Counted from the stretch's first letter, positions 1-7,015 are shown. The stretch is 16,142 nucleotides of DNA from JAQVXR01 sp050945755 (GCA_050945755.1 JBMNTN010000044.1:1-16142); one strand, 5' to 3'. A program made the numbers and translations. The notes: generated by a model not told the origin, from the letters alone.

Positions 1-297
1 GGCAGACTTTATCAATTGCAGGACTTATTTAAACCGGGAGCAGATTATGTTGCCCGCCTTTCGGAAATCATTGGCATCCAAATTGAGAGGCGAAATATCC
101 CTATCCTGGGTGAGTTTACAGGAATTAGGCCGGATCAAGATTTTTATATTGCTGACAAAGCGCTGGTTATTTATTTTCAGCTATATGAAATTACCCCCTA
201 TGCTTACGGCTTCCCATATTTCCCTATTTCCGTCTATGAAATTCAAGATATAATTGATGAAGAAGGGCCGCTGGGAAAAATGATGGGATCATTTTAA
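1..297 (+). CDS. C-terminal part of a DUF3298 (RsiV/PdaC-type) protein, cut by window edge
   Basis: The reading frame is open from base 1, so only the last 98 residues are visible and the real start lies to the left. The segment DFYIADKALVIYFQLYEI followed by TPYAYGFPYFPI is typical of the DUF3298 C-terminal domain, which in Gram-positives is found in exported or membrane-anchored proteins such as the RsiV anti-sigma factor and the PdaC deacetylase, often after a DUF4163 domain. In those families this half forms an extracytoplasmic binding domain. The in-frame TTG at 16 has no ribosome binding site and is not a start. The gene ends 10 bases before the A-run of a clear intrinsic terminator, so it closes its transcription unit. 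What the missing N-terminus carries (signal peptide, deacetylase or anti-sigma part) cannot be told. The domain call is by pattern recognition. Confidence 0.7.
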   Translation, partial: GRLYQLQDLFKPGADYVARLSEIIGIQIERRNIPILGEFTGIRPDQDFYIADKALVIYFQLYEITPYAYGFPYFPISVYEIQDIIDEEGPLGKMMGSF

Positions 298-307
298 TCC
301 GAGAGAG

Positions 308-350
308 AAAAAAAAACTATGAATCGCCTCAACAAGGCGATTTTTCTTTT
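308..350 (+). terminator. Intrinsic terminator after the DUF3298 gene
   Basis: A perfect 8-bp stem (322-329 with 335-342, AATCGCCT/AGGCGATT) closes a 5-nt loop and runs into TTTTTCTTTT at 341-350. An A-run at 308-316 faces the T-run, so the hairpin could also act on the opposite strand. It separates the partial gene on the left from the coat-protein cluster. Confidence 0.88.
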
Positions 351-439
351 CTCGTACTTTTTGTCACCTTATGGACAACTACCACGTATACATGCATTAG
401 CGGAATTATTTTTTGCAGCAAAAAGAAAGGAGGTTGAGC

Positions 440-1024
440 ATGTCCAATCTGGATTACTTAGTAGGAAAAAATGTAGATATTCATAAAACAGGACCTGGTT
501 TGTTTTCAGGCAAAATCTTAGATGTTAAGTCTGATTATCTTGTTATTAAGTCAAAAAATGATGAAATCTATTATATTAATTTGTACCATATTCATAAAAT
601 TGTTGAAGATGATACAAGAGTATCACCTCCTTCTGATAATACAAAAGAATTTTTCGAAGCAAACAATTTTTCTTCGCTGCTAAAAAATCTTACCGGACAA
701 AAAATATGTTTCAATAACGGTCCCGAGGGTTTCACCGGAATTATTAAAGAAGTAGATCGTGATTTTCTTAAATGTGAAGAGAAAGGAAAAACCTCCTGCA
801 TTTTTATATTTCATATCCGCTGTTTCAAAACTTCCATTCCGAAACAAGATTCTCCAAAGATAATCGATGAGATTACACCATCAAATAAACAAACATATCA
901 TGAGCCGGAAAATACCGACACTGTTTCTAAAACTAACAAAGGTCTAGTAAAAGTTATTGGGCAGTTATTTAATTGCTCCTTTTCAAAATTAAGGAAACTG
1001 CTCTGTAACACCTTGAAACTATGA
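440..1024 (+). CDS. CotB-like spore coat protein, first of three
   Basis: Predicted 194-aa protein. The ATG at 440 is chosen because AAAGGAGG lies at 426-433, six bases upstream; an upstream in-frame start at 413 has no such site. The protein has the two-repeat layout of the CotB family of outer spore-coat proteins. Repeat one is at about residues 6-56 (GK.V.I...GPG...GKILDVKSDYLVI, ending YHIHKI). Repeat two is at about 85-132 (G..I.FNNGPEGFTGII, ending FHIRCF). The fold is probably a small beta-barrel; no catalytic residues are seen. The C-terminus (about 135-194) is polar, then ends in a K/L/C-containing stretch. Unlike B. subtilis CotB it has no Ser/Lys-rich tail and is much shorter. The next gene's ribosome binding site begins 48 bases after the stop, so the two are probably co-transcribed, presumably in the mother cell late in sporulation (inference). 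No sporulation sigma-factor promoter could be identified. Confidence 0.72.
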   Translation: MSNLDYLVGKNVDIHKTGPGLFSGKILDVKSDYLVIKSKNDEIYYINLYHIHKIVEDDTRVSPPSDNTKEFFEANNFSSLLKNLTGQKICFNNGPEGFTGIIKEVDRDFLKCEEKGKTSCIFIFHIRCFKTSIPKQDSPKIIDEITPSNKQTYHEPENTDTVSKTNKGLVKVIGQLFNCSFSKLRKLLCNTLKL

Positions 1025-1086
1025 CACATAGTATGTATTACGGACTGGGTCAAGCACCCAATAATAAATTGAAAGGAGATAATACC

Positions 1087-1806
1087 ATGGCTGGCCTAGA
1101 GGCGTTGGAAGGAAAAGTAGTACGTGTACACCGGGGTGGTCCAAAATCAAGAACCGGATTGTTATTAGGGGTAAGAAAAGACTATTTGGTCATGTGGAAT
1201 GACGAGGATGGGATTCAGTATTTGGCAAGAAACCACGTACAAAGTATTTGCGAAGACAAGAAAGGTAACTTTAATTTCGCATTAGAGGAAGTAGTTTATC
1301 CCGCTTATGTAGATGCCGACACTCTGGTTGATTGTTTACGAAAACTCGAATACCAATGGGTAAGAGTAAATGATGGGCCGGAAGGTGTAGAAGGAATTAT
1401 TGTTGATGTTGAAGATGATTATATCAAAATAATTTCTGATCAGGAAGTACGCATTATGTATTTATACCATCTAAAAAACGTTAGTCCTGGACCAAAACCG
1501 GAAAAGAAGTCTGATGTAAGAGAACAAAGCGCAGAAGAACAAGGAGAAAACTCAGGCAGAGATAAGCAACATGGAGATAAACAACAAGGGGACAAACAAG
1601 GAGATAAACAACAAGGAAGCAAACAGCAAGGGGATAAACAACAAGAAAACAAACAACAAGAAGAAAAGAAACAAGATGAGAAGAAAAATGACGATAAACA
1701 TGCCGAAAATAAAGAATCCGAGCACAGAGGCCCCGGAGGAAACCAACATAATGAGAAAGAAAACCGTGAGGATGTAAAGGACAAAGAAAAAAACAAAAAC
1801 GAATAA
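1087..1806 (+). CDS. CotB-like spore coat protein with Lys/Gln-rich repeat tail
   Basis: Predicted 239-aa protein and the closest of the three to B. subtilis CotB. The ATG at 1087 follows AAAGGAGA (1072-1079) by seven bases; an in-frame ATG at 1021 lacks a site. Repeat one (about residues 7-56) has VVRVHRGGPKSRTGLLLGV and ends in NHVQSIC. Repeat two (about 85-132) has WVRVNDGPEGVEGIIVDVED, then DQEVRIMYLYHLKNVSPGPK, which is near the CotB pattern by eye. From residue 150 on, the chain is almost entirely K, Q, E, D, N, G and H, with an irregular tandem GDKQQ motif at 158-200. The B. subtilis CotB tail is Ser/Lys-rich and is phosphorylated by CotH; this tail is nearly Ser-free, so that modification is unlikely here (inference). 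A hydrophilic, disordered, highly charged surface tail is expected. The gene is followed by an intrinsic terminator. Confidence 0.8.
   Translation: MAGLEALEGKVVRVHRGGPKSRTGLLLGVRKDYLVMWNDEDGIQYLARNHVQSICEDKKGNFNFALEEVVYPAYVDADTLVDCLRKLEYQWVRVNDGPEGVEGIIVDVEDDYIKIISDQEVRIMYLYHLKNVSPGPKPEKKSDVREQSAEEQGENSGRDKQHGDKQQGDKQGDKQQGSKQQGDKQQENKQQEEKKQDEKKNDDKHAENKESEHRGPGGNQHNEKENREDVKDKEKNKNE
1558..1686 (+). repeat. Degenerate tandem repeat coding for GDKQQ-type units
   Basis: Within the second CotB-like gene, purine-rich units of about 15 bases built on GGGGATAAACAACAA are repeated with single-base and codon-length variation. They code for successive GDKQQ, GDKQ, GSKQQ, GDKQQ, ENKQQ and EEKKQ. The units stay in frame. 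Such arrays can expand or contract by slippage. Confidence 0.75.
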
Positions 1807-1844
1807 GAAAATGGTTAAATATTTTAGACAATTTTTTAGGGAAG

Positions 1845-1893
1845 CCGGGGAATGTCATTACCATTGGTTACATATGTCTTCCCCGGTTTTTTC
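1845..1893 (+). terminator. Intrinsic terminator after the second CotB-like gene
   Basis: CCGGGGAA (1845-1852) pairs perfectly with TTCCCCGG (1879-1886), followed by TTTTTTCT. The loop is long (26 nt) but can fold partly on itself. It would separate the first two coat genes from the third. Confidence 0.72.
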
Positions 1894-1959
1894 TAACCTG
1901 CTTTATGCCAAGCTGCTCAATTATTGTGGTTATCAATTGTTTGAAAGGTGGATTGCATC

Positions 1960-2562
1960 ATGATTAACAATGAATTAAAAGCCTTTGAAGGCAAAATAGT
2001 TCGGGTCTATCAGGGACCAAATTATTTCACCGGCAAAATATTGGGTGTGGGAGAAGAATACATCACACTGTCCCTTCAGACAAATGAAATAATGCTGATA
2101 AAAGCAGATCATATACACAGTATTAGCGTAGATGTGAAAGATAATTTTCTGTTTCCGATCAGCGAAAATAACGAAGATAACATAGATATGGGATTTATTA
2201 ATGAAAAAAACTTTTATGAAATATTGCAAGCTTTAAAATATGAAACGATAAAACTTAACGACAGTTCAGAATCCGAGACCGGAATTATCTGTGAAGTCGG
2301 GGATGACAGCATCACAGTGGTAGACAAGCAAGAAGTCAAAATAATTTTTCTGAATCATATTAAAAATATTTGTATTCCGCAAAGTTTAGTTAATAATCTT
2401 CAAAATAAAAGTTTAAAGAAAAACAATTTGCCCGATGTGACAGACAATCTTCCTGAAAAAGAAATTGTTCCAAAACAAGAGCCCCAGCAGCAAAAAAAGA
2501 ACAAACAAGCATGGGAAAAAATAGAAATCTCCGGTACTACGATAGCATATTGGTTTCTCTAA
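1960..2562 (+). CDS. CotB-like spore coat protein, third of three
   Basis: Predicted 200-aa protein. AAAGGTGG at 1944-1951 is best placed for the ATG at 1960; an in-frame GTG at 1948 overlaps that site and is rejected. The two-domain layout matches its neighbours. Repeat one is at about residues 9-56 (FEGKIVRVYQGPNYFTGKIL, ending DHIHSIS). Repeat two is at about 95-138 (TIKLNDSSESETGIICEVGDD, then QEVKIIFLNHIKNI). In repeat two the usual GPEG is replaced by SSES. The C-terminal part (about 140-200) is Lys/Asn/Gln-rich and ends in an aromatic AYWFL. Divergence among the three copies suggests old tandem duplication. The next small gene begins 24 bases downstream and is probably co-transcribed. 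A structural coat role is inferred from the family. Confidence 0.72.
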   Translation: MINNELKAFEGKIVRVYQGPNYFTGKILGVGEEYITLSLQTNEIMLIKADHIHSISVDVKDNFLFPISENNEDNIDMGFINEKNFYEILQALKYETIKLNDSSESETGIICEVGDDSITVVDKQEVKIIFLNHIKNICIPQSLVNNLQNKSLKKNNLPDVTDNLPEKEIVPKQEPQQQKKNKQAWEKIEISGTTIAYWFL

Positions 2563-2586
2563 CCGAAAAATGAAAGGAGGATAACA

Positions 2587-2733
2587 ATGATAGCAACCTT
2601 TTTTATTTTAATCTCAGGGATAGGATTATATTGTCTGCTTAAACCACCTACGGCTTACACTGAACAAAATCTAAGAGCTTCCAGAATTAAAAAATTGTTT
2701 ATGAGTTCACCTTTTAAAAGTAAATACAATTAA
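2587..2733 (+). CDS. 48-aa single-span membrane mini-protein
   Basis: A short gene with one of the best translation signals in the window: AAAGGAGG at 2573-2580, six bases before the ATG. The product starts with a hydrophobic stretch (about residues 2-18, IATFFILISGIGLYCLL) and continues with a basic tail of about 30 residues containing several K and R. That predicts a single N-terminal membrane anchor with a positive cytoplasmic tail. It lies 24 bases after the third CotB-like gene in the same direction. I do not recognise a family. A role in spore formation is inferred from position only. The strong ribosome binding site and correct spacing argue that it is a real gene and not chance. Confidence 0.6.
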   Translation: MIATFFILISGIGLYCLLKPPTAYTEQNLRASRIKKLFMSSPFKSKYN

Positions 2734-2814
2734 ACCAGACTACTCTTCCTTACATAGGTAACTTTTGCAACTATTTCTTCAATGCTTAGCACAATTTTAT
2801 TAAGGGGCGATATT

Positions 2815-4237
2815 ATGCCTGACACTCAGTTGCTGTTGGCATTAGGTGTTTTTTTCCCTACGATCCTGTTAATTATCTGGAGGCCATTTGGGATAAATGA
2901 ATCTATTCCTACCGTTGTATCAGCAATCTTGGTTTTCTTTTTAGGCCTTGTTAGTATAAATGACATTGGAAATATTCTGGGCATTGTCACTGGGGCATCA
3001 ATTACAATCTTATCTACTATTGTCATGTCTATTGTTTTAGAGAGCTTTGGTTTTTTTCGCTGGGCAGCGTTTAACCTGGCAAGTAAAGCAAAGGGTAGCG
3101 GCATCAAACTATACTGGTACATAGTAGCTTTATGCTTTTTTATGACTATGTTTTTTAACAATGATGGAAGTATTCTAATCACAACCCCTATCATTATTCA
3201 AATCGTACAAGCACTGGAATTGAAACCCCATCAAAAGCTCCCCTATTTAATAGGAGGAGCTTTAGTAGCAACAGCTTCCAGTGCCCCAATTGGGGTCAGC
3301 AACCTAGCCAACCTAATTGCTCTGGAAATTGTGGGCTTAGACTTAAACACCTATGCAACCTTGATGTTTCTTCCCTCATTGATAGGTATTCTGTCTATTT
3401 GTTTTTTAATCTTAGGATGCTTTGAAGTAGCCATCCCTCAAAAAATTTATTGTATACCGCATTCAGCGGTTAATGACATGGTAATTCCTCCGCATCCACC
3501 GTTGCACAAAAATAATATAACCCCCCCCAAAACCGGTTTTAAAGGAAAAGCTCCATTTACCTAAAACAGCACATCTCCCGCCCAAACCTACTAAAGCTGT
3601 TGACTGGTGGATGTTTCGTGTCTGTATTTTAGTTGTGATACTAACCCGAGCAAGCTTTTTTGTCTTATCTGGTTTTGGTATCCCGATTGAATGGATAGCC
3701 ATTGTCGGAGCGCTGCTTTTGATTGGTATTCGATGGATCCGACAAGGTATTGGGCCTAATGATGTATTGAGAAAAACCCCATGGCATATTATCGTTTTCG
3801 CTTTCAGCATGTATGTGATTGTCTATGGATTACACAACACCGGCCTCACTTCAATGATTGTTAATCTCTGCCAGGATCCCGTCTCCGCAAATCATTTAAA
3901 TGCTTGTTTTATCATTGGATTTCTGCTCACTGCCATGTCAAATTTATTTAACAACTTGCCTTCAGTGATGATTGGTACTTTATCACTGACTGAAATGGGA
4001 TTAGATCCACACACATTGCATATTGCTTATCTCGCAAATATTATCGGCAGTGACATTGGGGCACTCATTACACCAATGGGCACTTTAGCATCTTTAATAT
4101 GGATTTTTATCTTACGTCAACATAAAATCCATATCACATGGAGACAGTACCTGAAAGTGACAGTTCGCGTGATTCCGATTGGACTTATCAGCAGTTTGTT
4201 AAGTCTGTATCTTTGGTCGGAGTGGCTGATGAAATAG
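2815..4237 (+). pseudogene. arsB: ArsB-type arsenite efflux pump, interrupted by a +1 frameshift
   Basis: Two overlapping-frame pieces together make one ArsB protein of the ion-transporter superfamily, which exports As(III)/Sb(III) across the membrane. The start is ATG 2815, after AGGGG at 2803-2807. The first piece (2815-3564) holds the N-terminal half, including MFFNNDGSILITTPIII and the SNLANLIA...AIPQK segment. The second runs in the next frame from the C-run to 4237 and holds TPWHIIVFAFSMYVIVYGL, SNLFNNLPSVMIG and NIIGSDIGALITPMGTLASL. All match staphylococcal ArsB landmarks in order. The switch is at C8 (3521-3528): removing one C gives an uninterrupted 473-aa frame with a proline-rich central linker. 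After the shift, the first frame stops at 3562-3564. Possible causes are a genuine mutation, a homopolymer sequencing error, slippage-based phase variation, or ribosomal +1 frameshifting on proline codons. The far end overlaps the opposing aminotransferase gene by 50 bp. Confidence 0.85.
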
Positions 4238-5837
4238 CATTAATGGCTTGATAGACGATATCTATTAAGTCAGATAGTTCCTCATTACTCATAGATAAGG
4301 GCGGCATCAAAATAATTACATCCTGCAGTGGATATATCAGTAAACCCCTTTGAGCTGCCTCATGAAAAACTTGGTAACCAATCTGCCTGTCGGCTGAAAA
4401 ACGTTTTTTGGTATCTTTATCTTCTACAAGCTCAATTCCAATTAAATAACCCTTTTTTCTAACCTCTCCGACATGTTTTAAATCATTTAGTTTTCGAATT
4501 TCCTGTTCGAGAAATTGAATATTGGGCTGCAATTTGCCCATTAGATTATCTTGTTTCATCCGGACAATATTCGCTAACGCCAAAGCACATGCTAAAGGGT
4601 TTCCTGTACCAAAACACATTGGTGTTTCGGTACTTTTCCCTGTGATTAAACTGTAAACGTTATCCTGTACCAAAGTAACTGCAAGAGGAAGATTCCCTCC
4701 TGTTAAACCTTTTGCTGCGCAAAGCATATCCGGGCAGACGGTTTCCTGTTCACATGCAAATATGGTTCCGGTTCTTCCCAGTCCCAGATTTGTTTCATTA
4801 GCAATTAACAGTATTTGATGCTTATTGCATAAATCACGAATTCCTTTTAAATAGCCTGCAGGAGCTACAATCACTCCAGCTGTGCTATTAACCAGAGGCT
4901 CAATAATCAATGCGCTAATTTCTTCCCCATGTTCTATCATGATATTTTCTACTTCCTTAAGACATTCCTGTTGACAATTGCTTAATTCAAGACCACAGGG
5001 ACAGCGGTAGCAATACGGAGGTGAAACATGGTATCCTCTAAACACAAGAGAGGATGCTATTAAACTTTCCTGACCGGGTAAATCAGCTTGTAAAAACGAA
5101 ATGAAGTTTCTTTTCTTTGTATAGCGGGGAAAATCCCGGTGTTGCCAGTATTGTACCGCAATTTTTAATGCTATCTCCAGTGCGGTAACATGGGAATCGG
5201 AAAAAATTACTTTGTTTAACCCAGCAGGAGCTGTCTCTGCCAGTTCTTCCGCCAGTTTTATACCCGGGGTATTTTTTAGCGTCCTTAAATATTCAGGTGT
5301 TATTGAATCAGATAGAGTTTTTTCTATTCCTTCCAAGCAGAGAGATCCGTGACCTAAGATGGTCCATAAGGTGGAGACCCCATCCAAGTACCTGTTACCC
5401 TCCATATCATAAACATAATTTCCCTCGCCTTTTTCCACAATTATCGGGTCTGGCATACCACATTCCTGAAACCCTGTGAGAGGGTTCCACGGTTCTTCAT
5501 CCTGTAAGATAGAATTTAAATTAAATTCGGGTTCTATCTTTTGTTCCGGTTCTGATTTCAGCCCCAGTTCGGGCGCTGTTTCAAATGAATTTACCTGCTC
5601 ATTAATCTGATTAAGATTGGGAACTAGCGCATTAATTTGATCGAACTTAGGAGCTATTTCACTTAATACGGAAATCAAGGGTTCAAGATCTTTGATTGCA
5701 GTAATCAAAGGTTCAATTTCTTTTAGCTGCATTATTATCTGCTCGGATTGGGTATTATTTTTTATTTCCCCCAGCATTTCCTCCAGCAGGGTTTGGCGAA
5801 GTTCTTTTATTTTTCTTCTAACATATCTTCTGCCCAT
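4188..5837 (-). CDS. BioA-like class III aminotransferase homologue with coiled-coil N-terminus, probably degenerate
   Basis: Predicted 549-aa protein. ATG 5837 follows GGGAGG (5845-5850) by seven bases; an upstream in-frame TTG lacks a site. Residues 1-115 form an extension absent from ordinary enzymes: a basic N-terminus, then Leu/Ile-heptad segments (EIEPLITAIKDLEPLISVL) predicting a coiled coil, then an acidic Pro/Glu linker. Residues about 117-540 follow the fold of BioA (SAM:8-amino-7-oxononanoate aminotransferase): DPIIVEKGEGNYVYD, YLDGVSTLW, a Cys-rich insert (275-292), IIEPLVNSTAGVI, AAKGLTGGNLPL and TGNPLACA. The cofactor lysine is kept (Lys376), but the Asp that normally contacts the PLP ring nitrogen is Asn347 (NET for DEV). 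The YHG ring-stacking motif aligns with DLP (252-254), and SDSGS is SDSHV (213-217). Altered chemistry or a non-enzymatic role is likely (inference). No other biotin gene is nearby. Confidence 0.78.
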   Translation of the reverse strand: MGRRYVRRKIKELRQTLLEEMLGEIKNNTQSEQIIMQLKEIEPLITAIKDLEPLISVLSEIAPKFDQINALVPNLNQINEQVNSFETAPELGLKSEPEQKIEPEFNLNSILQDEEPWNPLTGFQECGMPDPIIVEKGEGNYVYDMEGNRYLDGVSTLWTILGHGSLCLEGIEKTLSDSITPEYLRTLKNTPGIKLAEELAETAPAGLNKVIFSDSHVTALEIALKIAVQYWQHRDFPRYTKKRNFISFLQADLPGQESLIASSLVFRGYHVSPPYCYRCPCGLELSNCQQECLKEVENIMIEHGEEISALIIEPLVNSTAGVIVAPAGYLKGIRDLCNKHQILLIANETNLGLGRTGTIFACEQETVCPDMLCAAKGLTGGNLPLAVTLVQDNVYSLITGKSTETPMCFGTGNPLACALALANIVRMKQDNLMGKLQPNIQFLEQEIRKLNDLKHVGEVRKKGYLIGIELVEDKDTKKRFSADRQIGYQVFHEAAQRGLLIYPLQDVIILMPPLSMSNEELSDLIDIVYQAINAISSATPTKDTDLTNC

Positions 5838-5878
5838 ACTGAAGCCTCCCTGAGCCCTTCCTGCTCCAAAATATTTAA

Positions 5879-5898
5879 TATCCAACAAAGTTTGGATA
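5879..5898. repeat. Small perfect inverted repeat upstream of the aminotransferase gene
   Basis: TATCCAA (5879-5885) and TTGGATA (5892-5898) are exact inverted copies around a 6-nt centre, 42 bases upstream of the aminotransferase start. It could be an operator or a leader hairpin. A related CCCAACTTTGG string lies at about 5980-5990. Function unknown. Confidence 0.4.
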
Positions 5899-5994
5899 AT
5901 CCTGATAATTATTATTCAATTACAAAACCGTTAATGCCAAATTTTCGAGAGAAACTACAAAACACTACCCTTGTCCCTCCCAACTTTGGAAACT

Positions 5995-6021
5995 AAAAAA
6001 GCCCAACAAAAACTGTTGGAC
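5995..6021 (-). terminator. Intrinsic terminator downstream of arsR
   Basis: Read on the minus strand, CCAACA and TGTTGG (6014-6019 and 6003-6008) pair around GTTTT. The stem extends by a G-U and a G-C pair, then comes TTTTTT (complement of 5995-6000). It lies about 100 bases beyond the arsR stop and would insulate the aminotransferase gene from arsR transcription. Confidence 0.8.
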
Positions 6022-6123
6022 CTGCATTAGGTATATTGTTTTAAATTTTTTAGCGCAAAAAACGTCTAATTATACCTTAAAGGTGTGCAAAAGGCTGGGG
6101 TGAATTTGGCACGACAGGAAACA

Positions 6124-6498
6124 TCATTTTTCCTTCTTTAATTTTTCTTTGATTTCTTGAATTTTTTCATTACATGACAAATTTCCGATACGGGCGTATT
6201 CTTTTTCATAACCGGGAAGCTCAGTTAAATCAGCTTGTAAAAAGGAAGTAAAATCATGCCATAAACGATTTAATTCGTTCAGATTTAATGTGTAACAAAC
6301 AAAATATCCCTCTTTGTTTTCCACTACCAAGTCCGCATCCTTAAGAATCTTTAAATGTTGGGAAACCCTTGGCTGGAGCATATTTAAAACGTCACTTAGC
6401 TCACAAACGCACATCCCCTGTATGGAAAGCATTTTAATAATTTTTAAACGGGTAGGTTCACCCAGTGCTTTAAAAGCTTTATATATTCGTTTATTCAA
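6124..6498 (-). CDS. arsR: ArsR/SmtB-family As(III)-responsive repressor
   Basis: Predicted 124-aa winged-helix repressor. I place the start at TTG 6498 because GAAGGTGA precedes it closely. The upstream in-frame TTG 6525 and GTG 6516 have no such site and fall in the operator/promoter zone. Visible parts: ALGEPTRLKIIKML (about residues 11-24), the metal-site motif GMCVCELSDVL with Cys30 and Cys32 (the ELCVCDL region of arsenic-sensing ArsR proteins), the recognition helix QPRVSQHLKILKDADLV (about 42-58) and the wing ENKEGYFVCYTLN. The third Cys present in plasmid R773 ArsR is Ser here; two-Cys As(III) sensing is known in the family. In the absence of arsenite such proteins block their own promoter and linked resistance genes. 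The palindrome at 6523-6534 is the probable operator. The gene forms its own unit between the thioredoxin gene and a terminator. Confidence 0.88.
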   Translation of the reverse strand: MNKRIYKAFKALGEPTRLKIIKMLSIQGMCVCELSDVLNMLQPRVSQHLKILKDADLVVENKEGYFVCYTLNLNELNRLWHDFTSFLQADLTELPGYEKEYARIGNLSCNEKIQEIKEKLKKEK

Positions 6499-6520
6499 GG
6501 ATTCACCTTCTTTCACATAT

Positions 6521-6536
6521 AACAATAATTATTGCT
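6521..6536. promoter_or_regulatory. Probable ArsR operator in the arsR promoter
   Basis: CAATAATTATTG (6523-6534) is a perfect 12-bp palindrome, extended imperfectly to ATAACAATAA/TTATTGCTAAT. AT-rich dyads of this kind are typical ArsR/SmtB sites. On the minus strand it lies between a weak -35 candidate (TTGTAG) and a weak -10-like TTATAT, about 25 bases upstream of the arsR start. Repressor binding there would block its own transcription. Confidence 0.65.
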
Positions 6537-6630
6537 AATCTACAAAAACAAACACAAAACCTATAAATGCCCGCATGAAGTATAGAACTCCATTGCATTC
6601 CGGTTTAAATTTGCTTAAACTCATTAAGAA

Positions 6631-6687
6631 CCTAAAGAAAACCTTTGGCTTTAGGATAGAGGGACAGTCACCTGTCCCCCTGTCCCT
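6631..6687. repeat. Two adjacent hairpins, REP-like palindrome downstream of the ArsP operon
   Basis: The first stem is CCTAAAG (6631-6637) with CTTTAGG (6649-6655). The second is GGGACAG (6661-6667) with CTGTCCC (6672-6678) around TCAC, and a second CTGTCCC lies at 6680-6686 as an alternative partner. They sit just after the thioredoxin stop (minus strand) and may slow or end that transcript, although the T-run is poor. The sequence resembles dispersed extragenic palindromes of clostridial genomes (from memory, not searched). Confidence 0.55.
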
Positions 6688-6692
6688 TATAT

Positions 6693-6941
6693 TTAGGATT
6701 CCATTAAAACCGTTGTAATAATATTAGTCAACTCTGCTTTCGTTGGTACCTTTCCGGTAAGCTTAACCTTACCGTCTATCATTAAACCAGGCGGCACCAT
6801 AACCCCTGCTTTAGCAATTTCTTTAATATCGGTAACCTTTTCAACGGTTGCTTCTATCGCCAATTCATTAATTACTTCACGCACTGTTTTTTCTAATGAA
6901 TTACATTTCGTACAACCCATTCCAAGAACTTTAATTTCCAT
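6693..6941 (-). CDS. Small CxxC thioredoxin-fold protein (redox-active disulfide protein 2 type)
   Basis: Predicted 82-aa protein. ATG 6941 is preceded by AAAGGTGA (6947-6954) at five bases; a longer in-frame form starting at 6983 has no site. It matches the small thioredoxin/glutaredoxin-like family typified by MTH895 and TM0996: KVLGMGCTKC places the redox pair Cys10-Cys13 at the first strand/helix junction, LEKTVREVINEL is the following helix, and VPPGLMIDGKV contains the conserved cis-proline. It is expected to be a cytosolic dithiol/disulfide carrier. It is last in the ArsP-DUF2703-thioredoxin operon, 74 bases after DUF2703. This family is often found next to ArsP permeases, so a role in delivering or reducing thiol-bound arsenic is a reasonable inference, but the partner is unproven. 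Confidence 0.85.
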   Translation of the reverse strand: MEIKVLGMGCTKCNSLEKTVREVINELAIEATVEKVTDIKEIAKAGVMVPPGLMIDGKVKLTGKVPTKAELTNIITTVLMES

Positions 6942-7015
6942 CAAACTCACCTTTCTTTTATTTGTTTTTATTAACAAAGGCATAATTATTTATTCTTCGG
7001 TTTAAGCGATTAATT

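Noticed and set aside
361..439. SigK/SigE-type promoter before the coat genes
   Set aside because: CATGCATTA near 393 resembles a SigK -10, but no AC-type -35 lies at the right distance, so it is not claimed.
1558..1686. Possible CRISPR array
   Set aside because: The units are short, adjacent without spacers, in frame and protein coding.
1440..1796. 118-codon minus-strand frame rich in Ser, Cys, Phe and Leu
   Set aside because: It is the antisense of the Lys/Gln repeat in the CotB-like gene; its odd composition is a by-product of purine-rich sense codons.
6045..6085. TATAAT on the minus strand as a promoter for the aminotransferase gene
   Set aside because: There is no -35 at acceptable spacing, and a terminator lies between it and the gene.
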